Positions 32,963 through 43,200 of a DNA stretch of 64,000 bases are shown piece after piece. Position 1 is the first letter of the stretch; each line of letters starts with the position of its first letter. Source of the DNA: Collinsella aerofaciens (lineage in GTDB: Bacteria > Actinomycetota > Coriobacteriia > Coriobacteriales > Coriobacteriaceae); the NCBI GenBank assembly GCA_008680965.1, contig NAKE01000001.1, forward strand, positions 1,054,001 to 1,118,000. Reading direction: 5' to 3'. The position numbers and the translations under genes are program-made. The notes beneath the pieces were generated by a model. The model saw nothing but the letters and a program-made list of their open reading frames with translations. It did not search any database and was not told where the DNA came from.

Positions 32963-34486
32963 ATGCCGTGCACAACGATTTTGGTTGGTAAGAACGCGAG
33001 CTACGACGGGTCGACGCTGGTTGCCCGCAACGAGGACTCGTCCAACGGGGCGTTTGAGCCCAAGCGCATGCGTGTTGTGCACCCCGACGAGCAGCCGCGT
33101 GTCTACACGAGCGTTTTGAGCCACCTGACCGTTGAGCTGCCCGATAATCCCATGCGTTATACAAGCGTCCCCGACGTTGTCCCGGGTCATGGCATTTGGG
33201 CCGAGGCCGGCTTCAACGAGCTCAACGTTGGCATGTCCGCAACCGAGACGCTTACCACCAACGAGCGCGTCCGCGGCGCCGATCCGCTCGTGGACTACGT
33301 GCCCGCCAAGGGTAACGAGGGCGAGGACGGCTATGTTCCGGCGCAGCCCGGTGGCCTGGGCGAGGAGGATATGGTGACCCTGGTGCTGCCGTACGCCAAG
33401 TCTGCCCGCGATGGCGTGCGTATCCTGGGTGACCTGCTCGAGCGCTACGGCACCTACGAGAACAACGGCATCGCCTTTAGTGACGTGGACGAGATCTGGT
33501 GGCTCGAGACCATCGGCGGCCACCACTGGATCGCCAAGCGCGTGCCCGATGACGCCTATGTGACCATGCCTAACCAGCTGGGTATCGATAGCTTTGACCT
33601 GGACGATGCCGAGGGCGCCCAGGTCGACCATATGTGCTCCGCCGACCTGCGCTCCTGGATGGCCGAGTGGCATCTGGACCTGACGCTGGGCGTCGAGGGC
33701 GACGGTCCCGCTGCGGTCTTTAACCCGCGCGAGGCCTTTGGCTCGCACAGCGACAGCGACCACGTCTACAACACGCCGCGCGCCTGGTATATGCAGCGCT
33801 GCCTCAACCCCAGCGATGTGTGGGACGGTCCCGAGGCCGACTACACGCCCGAGAGCGACGATATCCCCTGGAGCCGCGTGCCCGAGCGCAAGGTGACCAT
33901 CGAGGATATCAAGTACGTGCTTTCGAGCCACTACCAGGGTACGGAGTACGACTGCTACGGCAGCAAGGGCACGCCCGCCACGCGCGGCGCCTATCGTCCC
34001 ATCGGCATCAACCGCAACGGTCAGCTCGCCGTGCTGCAACTGCGCCCCTATGCACAGCCGGCGTATCGCGCCGTACAGTGGATGGCCTTTGGCTCTAACT
34101 CGTTTAACGCGCTCGTGCCGCTGTACGCCAATGTCGAGACCATGCCCGAGTACTATGCCGACACGCAGGCCCGCGTGACGTCGGAGAATTTCTATTGGGC
34201 AAATCGCCTGATCGGTGCCTTGGCCGATGTTCGCTTCCACGAGTGTGGTCGCGCGGTCGAGGATTATCAGGAGAAGGTCGGCGGCATGGGCCACAAGCAG
34301 ATTCACGACGTTGACGCTGTCGTAGCCGCACTGCCCGAGACTGAGGTGCCTGCCGAGCTCGCCCGCGCCAACGAGGCCTTTGCCGAGCTCGTGCGCGTGG
34401 AGACCGATGCTCTGTTGGGCAAGGTGCTCTACACCACGAGCTGTGCCATGAAGAATTCCTTCGCGATGAACGATAACGTAAGGTAA
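32963..34486 (+). CDS. C69-family dipeptidase
   Basis: A 507-residue N-terminal-nucleophile peptidase of family C69 (PepD type). The nucleophile is Cys3 in MPCTTILVGK, which becomes the new N-terminus after removal of the first residues. The family pattern TTILVGKNASYDGSTLVARNEDS follows, with later WWLETIGGHHWIAKRVPDD and the AVQWMAFGSNSFNALVPLYAN segment. The ATG at 32963 is preferred over 32957 because AGGAGG directly touches the latter. The enzyme hydrolyses dipeptides, consistent with an amino-acid-fermenting lifestyle. It probably forms its own unit, ending at the terminator 34505-34543. Confidence 0.92.
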   Translation: MPCTTILVGKNASYDGSTLVARNEDSSNGAFEPKRMRVVHPDEQPRVYTSVLSHLTVELPDNPMRYTSVPDVVPGHGIWAEAGFNELNVGMSATETLTTNERVRGADPLVDYVPAKGNEGEDGYVPAQPGGLGEEDMVTLVLPYAKSARDGVRILGDLLERYGTYENNGIAFSDVDEIWWLETIGGHHWIAKRVPDDAYVTMPNQLGIDSFDLDDAEGAQVDHMCSADLRSWMAEWHLDLTLGVEGDGPAAVFNPREAFGSHSDSDHVYNTPRAWYMQRCLNPSDVWDGPEADYTPESDDIPWSRVPERKVTIEDIKYVLSSHYQGTEYDCYGSKGTPATRGAYRPIGINRNGQLAVLQLRPYAQPAYRAVQWMAFGSNSFNALVPLYANVETMPEYYADTQARVTSENFYWANRLIGALADVRFHECGRAVEDYQEKVGGMGHKQIHDVDAVVAALPETEVPAELARANEAFAELVRVETDALLGKVLYTTSCAMKNSFAMNDNVR

Positions 34487-34504
34487 AGACGGCCTTGCAG
34501 CGAG

Positions 34505-34547
34505 CGAGCGGGGCAAACGCCGTCAAAGGCTTTGCCCCGCTCGATTT
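34505..34547 (+). terminator. Intrinsic terminator after the dipeptidase gene
   Basis: CGAGCGGGGCAAA (34505-34517) pairs with TTTGCCCCGCTCG (34531-34543) around a 13-base loop and is followed by ATTT. Confidence 0.8.
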
Positions 34548-34634
34548 CTATCTTGGCGGCAAAACGATTTTGTGTCGTTCGCTCAATCTTGGGTACAAGA
34601 AGGCCAATGCAGTTGTTCACGATTGGAGCCAACC

Positions 34635-35051
34635 ATGGTTATGAAATTCGATCAGCTTGTTAACGGTGCCATCAACGTGGGCTTCGGCGCCGCCGCCGTT
34701 GCCGTCGAGGGCGGCAAGAAGGTCCTCGACGACCTCAATACCAAAGGCGAGCAGGTTCGCAAGGACGCCGGCACTCCCGATATCGCCCGCAGCGTGTCCG
34801 ACATGTTCGAGCAGGCCGGTGGCACCATTTCCGACCTGACCGAGCGTCTGGGCATGCAGGGTGAGACTGCGGCGCAGCGCGTGCTCGACGAGCTCATCCT
34901 GGCCCGCGTCCGCGTTATGACCGCCCCCGAGCGCACGGCCTTTTTGGCCCATGTGCGCGACATCGTCGATTCGGTCGAGGACAACGTGACTTCGGTGCCC
35001 GTCGAGTCCGTTGAGCCCGACGATGCAGAGGACACCGAAGAGGCCGAGTAG
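34635..35051 (+). CDS. Phasin-like small protein
   Basis: A 138-residue, mostly helical protein. The N-terminal 60 residues (GAINVGFGAAAVAVEGGKKVLDDLNTKGE) recall phasin-like or PhaI-type amphipathic proteins. The middle carries a long helix (RVLDELILARVRVMTAPERTAFLAHVRDIVD), and the C-terminus is very acidic (EPDDAEDTEEAE). It ends 8 bases before the AarF-like gene, so the two are co-transcribed. I infer a membrane- or lipid-associated partner of that kinase-like protein. No polyhydroxyalkanoate genes are present, so a true granule role is doubtful. Confidence 0.55.
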   Translation: MVMKFDQLVNGAINVGFGAAAVAVEGGKKVLDDLNTKGEQVRKDAGTPDIARSVSDMFEQAGGTISDLTERLGMQGETAAQRVLDELILARVRVMTAPERTAFLAHVRDIVDSVEDNVTSVPVESVEPDDAEDTEEAE

Positions 35052-35059
35052 CAGCGCAG

Positions 35060-36823
35060 ATGGCAGATTCCACCACCGATTACAACAATCTAGATCCCTT
35101 GGGTGACGAGGCGGCGGTTGTCGATGAGGTCGATGCCGCCGTCTCGGGCGCTCGCAAGAAGCCGCGTGCTGTCGATATGGTTCCCGAAGAGCCCGACGCG
35201 ATGGCGCCGGACGAGGAATACCAGCTCACGCCGGCAGGCCGCCGCGAACGCATTGGGCAGATCGTTCGCCTGATCAAAAAGTACCGCGTATGGGATAACC
35301 TCACGCCGGTGCGCCTGCGTCGTCTGCTCGAAGAGCTCGGCCCCATGTTCGTCAAGATGGGGCAGATCCTGGCCAACCGGTCCGAGATTTTGCCGCAGCG
35401 GTTTTGCGACGAGCTGCGCCGCCTGCGCTCCGACGTAGACCCGGTGCCGTATGAGGTAGTGCTCCGCTGTCTGGAAGAGGAGTACGGCCAGCGCCTGGGG
35501 CAGATGTTCGACGCGATCGACCCCAACCCGCTCGGAAGCGCGTCGCTCGCGCAGGTACACCGTGCCCGCCTGGTGACGGGCGAGGACGTGGCCGTTAAGG
35601 TGCAGCGCCCCGGCGCGCAACAGGTCATGGCACAGGACATCGACATCATCCGTTCGGTGGTGCGCATCGTTTCCAAGTTCGTCAACACCGACCAGTTTGT
35701 TGACTTACACGGCGTGGTCGAAGAGCTGTGGACCTCGTTTCGCGAGGAGACCAACTTTTTGGCCGAGGCAAAAAATCTCAACGATTTCTATGACTTCCAC
35801 AAAAGCGTGCATGGCGTTTCGTGTCCCAAATCCTACCTGGACCTTTGCACCGAACACGTCGTGGTCATGGACTACATCGACGGCATCTCCATTGCCGATC
35901 CCGAGCGCCTGGTGGCCGAGGGCTATGACCTGGAAAAGATCGGCTCGGCGATCGTCGAGGACTATTCGACGCAGGTGCTCGACGACGGCTTTTTCCATGC
36001 CGACCCGCATGCGGGAAACATCATCCTCAAGGACGGCATTGTCTACTTTATTGACCTGGGCATGGTCGGGCGCATGTCGAGCCACGACCGCGGTATCGTC
36101 AAGGATATGATCTTTGCCGTGGCCGAGGGCGATGTGCCCAAGCTCAAGGATTCGCTCATGCGTTTTGCCGTGACGCGCGGTGATTCGGCCGAGCTCGACC
36201 ATTCGGCCTTTTTGTCCGATTTGGACTTTATCGTAGCCGACTTTGCAGGACTCGATCTTAAGGACCTGGATATCGGCGAGTTTTTGACCTCGCTGTTAAA
36301 CCTCGCGCGTAAGAATGACGTTGAGCTGCCGAGCGTGGTGACGATGTTCGCCCGCGGCATGGTGACGCTCGAGGGTCTGCTGACCGAGTACATGCCCAAC
36401 GTCAACATGATCCAGATCATCCAAGCGCACATCAAAAACGAGAAGAGCGCCTATGCGCGCGTCCGCGAAATGGGGCGCGACTTTGCGGCGAGCAGCTATC
36501 GCGCGGCAAAAGGCTCGCTCGAGGCGGCCGAGTATCTGGGCTTGGCGTCGCGTATGCTCACGCGCGGCCAGCTTAAGGTGAACACGCAGATCATGAGCAG
36601 CGATAAGGCGCTGCGGCAGCTGGGTGGAATCATCGACCGCATGTCGATGGCAATTGTGATCGCCGGTCTGTTTATCGGTTCGTCGGTGGTGTACTACGCG
36701 CGCATCGAGCCGGTTGTGTTTGGTATCCCGGTGATTGGCTTTATGGGCTACGTGAGCGCGCTGGTGCTGGCGCTGATGCTGGGCCGCGAGATCTGGCGCA
36801 ACAGCCACGGCGGCAAGCGGTAA
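35060..36823 (+). CDS. AarF/UbiB (ABC1) kinase-like membrane protein
   Basis: A 587-residue atypical kinase-like ATPase. The family KxGQ motif is in MFVKMGQILANRSEILP, the alanine-rich nucleotide loop in LGSASLAQVHRA, the lysine in VAVKVQRPG, the catalytic segment in FFHADPHAGNIIL, and the metal-binding DLG in FIDLGMVGR. Two membrane helices at the C-terminus (MAIVIAGLFIGSSVVYYARIE and the following VFGIPVIGFMGYVSALVLALML) anchor it. In other bacteria the family supports quinone synthesis or lipid homeostasis. The first 60 residues are an acidic extension. Coupled to the phasin-like gene upstream. Confidence 0.9.
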   Translation: MADSTTDYNNLDPLGDEAAVVDEVDAAVSGARKKPRAVDMVPEEPDAMAPDEEYQLTPAGRRERIGQIVRLIKKYRVWDNLTPVRLRRLLEELGPMFVKMGQILANRSEILPQRFCDELRRLRSDVDPVPYEVVLRCLEEEYGQRLGQMFDAIDPNPLGSASLAQVHRARLVTGEDVAVKVQRPGAQQVMAQDIDIIRSVVRIVSKFVNTDQFVDLHGVVEELWTSFREETNFLAEAKNLNDFYDFHKSVHGVSCPKSYLDLCTEHVVVMDYIDGISIADPERLVAEGYDLEKIGSAIVEDYSTQVLDDGFFHADPHAGNIILKDGIVYFIDLGMVGRMSSHDRGIVKDMIFAVAEGDVPKLKDSLMRFAVTRGDSAELDHSAFLSDLDFIVADFAGLDLKDLDIGEFLTSLLNLARKNDVELPSVVTMFARGMVTLEGLLTEYMPNVNMIQIIQAHIKNEKSAYARVREMGRDFAASSYRAAKGSLEAAEYLGLASRMLTRGQLKVNTQIMSSDKALRQLGGIIDRMSMAIVIAGLFIGSSVVYYARIEPVVFGIPVIGFMGYVSALVLALMLGREIWRNSHGGKR

Positions 36824-37290
36824 CGATTTCGCGGGATCAGAGGAAGACGGATCCTTTTGCTCGGCATTCCATCCTCACCCTTTTCTATCGCAAACCATAG
36901 CTTTTACCTTGGGCTTCGCCTGTGTGCGGGGCCCTTTTGCGTGATACCATACTGACAGTAATAATCGATGGCCTAGATGGTGGTGCGGAGACGCACGAAT
37001 GCGTGGTTTTCCTGCGCGTTTGGGAGAATCGGGGTGCAAGTCCCCGGCTGTACCAGTAACCGTAATTCCTCTTGGCCCGGGATAGTCGCGTCGCAGATCG
37101 GACGGCGCGCCCGGGTCGGTAAGGTTAAGTCGGATCGCCTCCCATCTTGTACGCGGCCGCGGCGCATGCCGCCGGTACGCGTTGGGCTCTGGAGGGAAGG
37201 GGGACCCCGATGGGGGTACTCGAGCGCAATGTGCGCGATGACGTGGGGCAGCCGCTGGGCAATGCTCCAAGTTCAGACAATAGGAGACAA
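36824..37290. other. Leader region of the surface-protein operon
   Basis: This 467-base gap contains a cobalamin riboswitch (36975-37147) and its downstream expression platform (37148-37290), ending at AGGAGA before the giant gene. A promoter is expected before 36960 (TACCAT or CATACT near 36945-36954 as -10); no convincing -35 was seen. Confidence 0.7.
36975..37147 (+). promoter_or_regulatory. Cobalamin riboswitch
   Basis: The conserved core GGGGTGCAAGTCCCC with GGCTGTACCAGTAACCGTAA (within 37022-37065) is the cobalamin aptamer signature (loops J6/3 and L5 of the B12 box). AGATGG at 36975-36980 can pair with CCATCT at 37142-37147, giving stem P1. A GC-rich arm at 37065-37130 and the AGTCGGATCGCCTCCC end match the remaining aptamer. 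It lies 144 bases before the giant surface-protein gene. A B12-repressed read-out, by termination or by sequestering the ribosome site, is expected from the class and not shown. Confidence 0.9.
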
Positions 37291-40200
37291 ATGGATATGT
37301 TTGAGGACGAGTGCCAGCGCGCCTCGTGGCGTCGCCATGGAGCGATTGCCCGTGGCGTAGCCAAGCGCGGTCTGGTGGCGTTCCTGGCTTTTGCCATGGC
37401 TTTTGGCACCACGCCGGCGCAACTTTGGGCCGAGGGCGCCGAGGGCATTGCCGAGGCCGTGGCCCAGGCTGCGACGGGCGGCGAGGGCGCGGCGGCCTAT
37501 GAGGGCACTGCTGCCGCCGATACCGGTGCGAACGATGCTGCCGTGGAGGACGGCACGGGTACCAGTGACGCTGCTGCCGGTCAGGGTACGACTTCGGGCG
37601 CCGCGAAGGGCGATGACGCCGCAGGTGATGCGGCTGATTCCGGCAGTTCCACCGCGATGCCTGCTGTCGCTTCGGAGCAGGGCGAGCCGAAGGCCGCTGC
37701 CGCTTCTGCCACGACGCTTTCCAGCGTGGCCAGGGTCTGCATCCAGGACACCAAGGATGAGAACTACTCGTATTCCACGAAGTCCGGCGCGCTCAATGCG
37801 GGTGATACGCTCTGGGCCAATATGTACGATAAGGATGAGGACGACTACTACAGTTCGGCTTATTCCGTCTCCAATCCTGGCACCTGGACTTACACCTGGC
37901 TCGCCGGCACGACCAGGGCCAGCAGCAATGTCGCCGACTACACCGAGGTCGTAGGCCACGAGCAGTCGCTCACCGTCACCGCCGCGATGGAAGGCAAATA
38001 CTTCATCTGCAAGGTGACCGCGGACGGTAAGGACTACTACGGTCCGTCCGTCTCTGATGGCTCGGGCATCAATGCCAACTTCATCCCCGGTCCCGTGTTG
38101 GGCGCCGGGCAGATGGAGCTTAGCAGCGTCAAGCTCAGTAGCGACACGCCGAGCATAGGCGATACCCTTACGGCGACTCCGTACAAGGATTGGTCGAGCC
38201 CCGCGGGCTCCGACGCCAAGGTTACCTACACGTGGTCCGCATCCACCTCGCAGTCCTCGGGCTTCACCAAGATCGAGGGCGCGACGGGCGCTTCCCTCAC
38301 GGTAACCGATGACCTCGAGGGCAAGTACATTAAGGTCGAGGCCACTGCCGGCGTCAACACGGTGAGCAAGACCACTTCCAGCAAGGTCAAACAGGCCGGT
38401 GCGGTCGAGATTTCGGCCGTGTCCATCATCAACACCAAGGACAACACGAGTGTCTTTGCGGTGGGGGATACCGCTAAGGCCCGCGCCAAGGAGAAGGGCG
38501 GCGCGTACGGCGCATTCGTCGACGCGAGCAAGCTCAACTATCAGTGGCAGTGCTCTGACACCAAGAGTGGCACGTATACCGACATTGCGGGCGCCACGGG
38601 TGAGACCCTCGAGCTTACCGACGCTTTGGGCGGCAAGTACCTCAAGTGCAAGGTGTCTTCGAAGATCGGCTCTTCGAGCTTGACCAACTCGACGGGTGCT
38701 CTCGTTGCTGCCGCCGGTTCAATTAATGTCACGAGCGTGACTATGAGCCCGACTTCGGGCAAAGTCGAGGTTGGCTCCACGATTACGGCGACCGCCAAGG
38801 TGGGTTCCACCGACGTTACCACCGATTCGCATGTCACGTGGCAGTGGTATAAGGGCACCTCGAGATACGCGAGCTCGTGCAACACGCCTATCGAGGGCGA
38901 GACCGGCAGCACCTTGACGGCGACCGCCGCCCTTAAGGGCTACTACGTCGTGGCTAAGGCCAATGGCGGCTATGGCGAGCAGAAGCCGTACTATGCGGCG
39001 GGTCCTGTGTCCGTCGCTGGCCAAGTTGAGCTTTACGACGTACAGTTTGAGGGCTCTCCCGCCACCAATGGCGTGCACGTGGGCGATACGCTCAAGACCA
39101 AGGTACGCAAAAAGGACGGCTCGAACTACAGTTATATCGAACGTACCGACAATGTGACCTATCAGTGGCAGTATGCAAATACCAGCTCGAGCTACGACTC
39201 CGCTTACACCGATATCCCCGGTGCTACCAAGGCTACCTATACCGTTGACGCCGTCTATGCCGGCAAGTACCTGCGCGTGAATGTGACGAGCGAAAATACC
39301 GTTTTCAGCACGCAGAAGAAGAGCTCGTACGGTACGCAGTCCGTTGCCCCGCTCGGCCCCGTGACGCTCAAGGGTCAGTACAAGCTGGCGGGCATCGAAC
39401 TTGCCGATAAGAACGTTACGCTGAGTGTGGGCTCAAAGATCACGCCGAGCGTGCAGGTTCCGGGCAGCTGGTCGGGCTCGACGAAGGACGTGCCCGACGA
39501 TGCCGAGTTGACCATGGCGTGGTACGCCAAGGGCGAGGGCGATGCCGATTGGACCGAGCTCACCGACGGCATCGATACGACCGATGGCAGCCTGACCATT
39601 TCGGACGCGCTTGTTGGCAAGCGCATTAAAGTTACGGCGAGCGCTCTCGATAACACGGTTGAGTGGGTTTCTTCCGATAGCGTTACCGCGGCGGGGGAGT
39701 ATAACCTGCTGCGCGTGACCACTACGCCGCAGATCAATAGCGATTCGATCCATCTCGTCTCGGGCGATAGCGTGAAGGCGACGGCGCAGGCTAAGCGCGC
39801 TGACGGCTCGACCACCAACGGTATCGACGTCACCGATCAAGCGACTGTTGTCTGGTACGCGGCTGACGACGCGAAGGCCTCTGCGGCCGACTGGACACTT
39901 CTGCCCGACATGTCGGGCGCCACGGCAACGGTTTCGGCTTCTGCCGCGGGCAAGTATCTGAAGGCTGTCGCCACGAGCGGCAGCTCGACGGTCGAGCTTG
40001 TCTCTGCCAATCCCGTGATCGCCGCAGGCTCTCTTGAGGCCGCAGTCCAAAAGCTCAACGATGCCAATAAACAGATCGCCGTTGATTACAGCGCTAAGGG
40101 CGGCAACGTCAATGACGCGCTGAAGGCGCAGCTTGCCGATCTGGGATTTACCGATATTGACGTCAAGGTCTCCGAGGGCGGCGTTGCCTTTAATGCAGAG

Positions 40201-43200
40201 GATGACAAAGCCACGGTCGGTATCTCCGACGCTCAGGATAAGACCAACGGCGATGTGACCTTCTTCTTCATTGACCCCAACGACTACACCGGTTACAACA
40301 TCGACGGTCTGCGTAGCGCCGAGGTCGTGTTTGAGCTGTCGCGTGGCGACGAAACCGAATACTATCAGCCCAGCAAGACAGTGCAGGTTGCTTGGGACGA
40401 AGCCCGCGTTCAGCAGATGCTCGACGATGCTGCCGAGCAAATTGCCATAGGCTACGCTTCGGGCGATTCGGCCGAGTCCGTCACGTCGAATCTCACGCTT
40501 CCGTACCGCGCAGGCTCCAAGAGCAAGTTCGAGGTTGAATGGAAGAGCTCCGACGGCGATGTCATTTGGCCGTCCGGTTATGGCTGGGACGACTACACCG
40601 GCAAGGTGACGCGCTTTTCGAGCGATCGCACCGTAACGCTGACCGCGACCGTTTCGTTTGTGAGCGGTGGCCCGTCTGACGTTAAGGGCACGCACGACTT
40701 CACCGTGACCGTCAAGGGTGATCCCGAGAAGGTCGCCGCCGACAAGAAGGCGCTGCAGGAGAAGGTCGATGCGGCCTTTACCTACGACAATATCAAGTAC
40801 TCCGGCACCGACGCGGTCGCTAACAAGGATGGCCTGACCGCCGATCTGCAGATGCCGCGCACGAGCACGCTTAATATCGACGGCAAGTACTACAAGGTCG
40901 AGTACTCCGCCAGCACCGATGACATCACGTTCAACGGCTACAAGGGCACGGTCTATCAGCCACTGCCTGGCAAAGAGGCAGCGAAGACCAAGATCACCCT
41001 TACGGTGACCGATAAGTCCAACGCCGAGGTCACGGCAAGCAATACCCTCGACTTTGCGATTTCTCCGCAGGACCAGGGCGAGCTCGATGCCGAGCTTTCT
41101 CTTATGGAAAAGGCGAAGGCCGGCTATGCTGCCGCCATTCTGAATGGCCAGGACGCCAATGCCGTTTCGGCGGACATGCACGCGTTCCAGAAGGCGTATC
41201 TCGATGCCGACGGCAACCTTGCCTGGAGCTACAACAAGACGACGACCGATTCGACGTCCCTTGGTATTGTTCCGGAGGATCTGCCTGGCTATGACGCGAT
41301 GTCCGGGCAGGATTGGCGTCTGTTTAAGTCGAGCAACAGCTCTATTGTCTCCGCAGAGAATCTCAAGGTCACGCAGCCGCAGTACAACACGAAGGTTGTC
41401 GTTTCCTCGCGCCTGACGAGTGAGAAGTACGCTCGCTATGCTGAGCGCTATCCCGACAATGCCACGTATGCCAAGCTTGCCAACCAGGATGTCTCGGCAA
41501 CGTTGACGGTCGTGGGCACGAGTGGTCAAAACAGCCCCGAGGTCACAGCGACGTGCTCGGTTATTGGCGTCGACGCCAAGGGCAAGCAGCAGACGTGGGC
41601 TGCCGCTTCGCAGTACACGCTCAAGAACGGCTCGACTGCCGCCGATCTTTCCGAGGAGCTCTTTAAGCAGGCTGGCCTCAAGGCCGACTACGACCCCAAC
41701 GGCTCTTGGGGTTGGGTGCTCAATTCCATTACGTCGCCTTTCGATGCCGATCGCACCCTTGCATACGACCATGCTACGGGTGCCTATTGGCAACTATTCA
41801 TCAACGGCGTCGCTGCGTCGGTGGGCGCTGGCAACTACAAGCTCGAGGCGGGCGACTCTGTCGTCTGGTGTTACTCGAAGTACGGTGACGCTGCGCCCAC
41901 CGACCAGCTTTCGGTAAGCTGTACCGTTGTCGGTCAGGACGCTTCAGGTGCTCAGCAGACGTGGGCGCAACCTACGACCTCGCTGGTGGAAGAGGGCGCA
42001 ACTGCCGCCGATCTTTCCGAGCAGGTCTTTAAGCAGGTCGGTATTGGCGCCGACACTGGCACGGGCTCGTACGGTTGGTTCCTCAATTCGTTGACCTCGC
42101 CGTTCGAAAAGAACGTGACGCTTTCGACCGAGCAGGTTAACGAGAGTACCTGGAAATACTGGCAGTTCTTTGTCAACGGCAAGATGGCCAATGTCGGCGC
42201 CGGCAACTACACGCTCAAGGCCGGCGATGAGATTGCCTGGGTCTATGGTTCCGATGGCACCATGCCCGGTCAGGTTTCTGTCTCGATGGAGATCATCGGC
42301 AAGAAGGACGATAAGGCACAGCGCTGGACCGATCCTTCGAAGCAGGTGTTTGTTGGGGGCACGACGATCAAGGACGCCACTGCCGCCTACTTTGATGCCT
42401 TGGGCATCAAGTCCGAGATGTACGATCAGCTGGGCTTCTGGGGCGTTCACAGCCTTGTCTCTCCGCTTGACGGCACTAAGTTGGCCGGCGCTTGGTCGTA
42501 CTTTGTTAACGGTGTTCCCGGTTCTCAGCTCGATAGTGACTACGTGCTCAAGTCGCGTGACAAGATCGTCTGGGCTTATGCTGCCGGCGATACGGTGCCT
42601 AATCCCGACGAGGTCGTAGTCAATCCGAGCGCCCCGCGTCCGACCGATTGGAAGTCCGATTGGGACGGCAAGTCCAATGCGGCGGTCGAGAACGTTTCGA
42701 CGCCTACGGGTGCGCTAGCGAGCTCTTGGACGTTCGACTGGAAGGCGTATTCTGGTTCGGCGTATCCCAACGCGAGTGAACCTATTGTCGTGAACGGCAA
42801 CGTGTATCTTGCCGTCAACAAGCGTTTGCTAAAGATTGACGCCAAGTCGGGCAAGGTCCTTGCCGAGTCGAATCTTAAGACTGCGGTCGGTTACACCTCG
42901 CGCCCGATTTATGCGAACGGTTTGGTTATTGTTCCGCTTGACGGCGGTGCGGTCCAGGCTCTGACGGCTGACGCGCTCACAACGGTTTGGGTCACCGACT
43001 CCGTGAGCGAGACTGCTCAGTCGAATTCTCAGCTGACAATTGATGGCAATTACCTCTATGTCGGCACCGTTGATGTCGACTATGGAAAGGGTACGTACAA
43101 TAACGGTCATCTGACGCGTATTAACATCCTGACCGGCGCTGTTTCTTGGCAGCATGTCAATGCCGACGAGGGTTATTACTGGACGGGCGCGACGGTGGGC

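Noticed and set aside
37700..40030. Repeated DNA as a possible CRISPR or satellite
   Set aside because: The periodicity of about 300 bases reflects Ig-like protein domains. No short repeat with spacers exists here or elsewhere in the window.
39433..41793. 786-codon open frame opposite the giant surface protein
   Set aside because: Repetitive basic translation with no domain; the plus-strand product shows clear repeats and a signal peptide.
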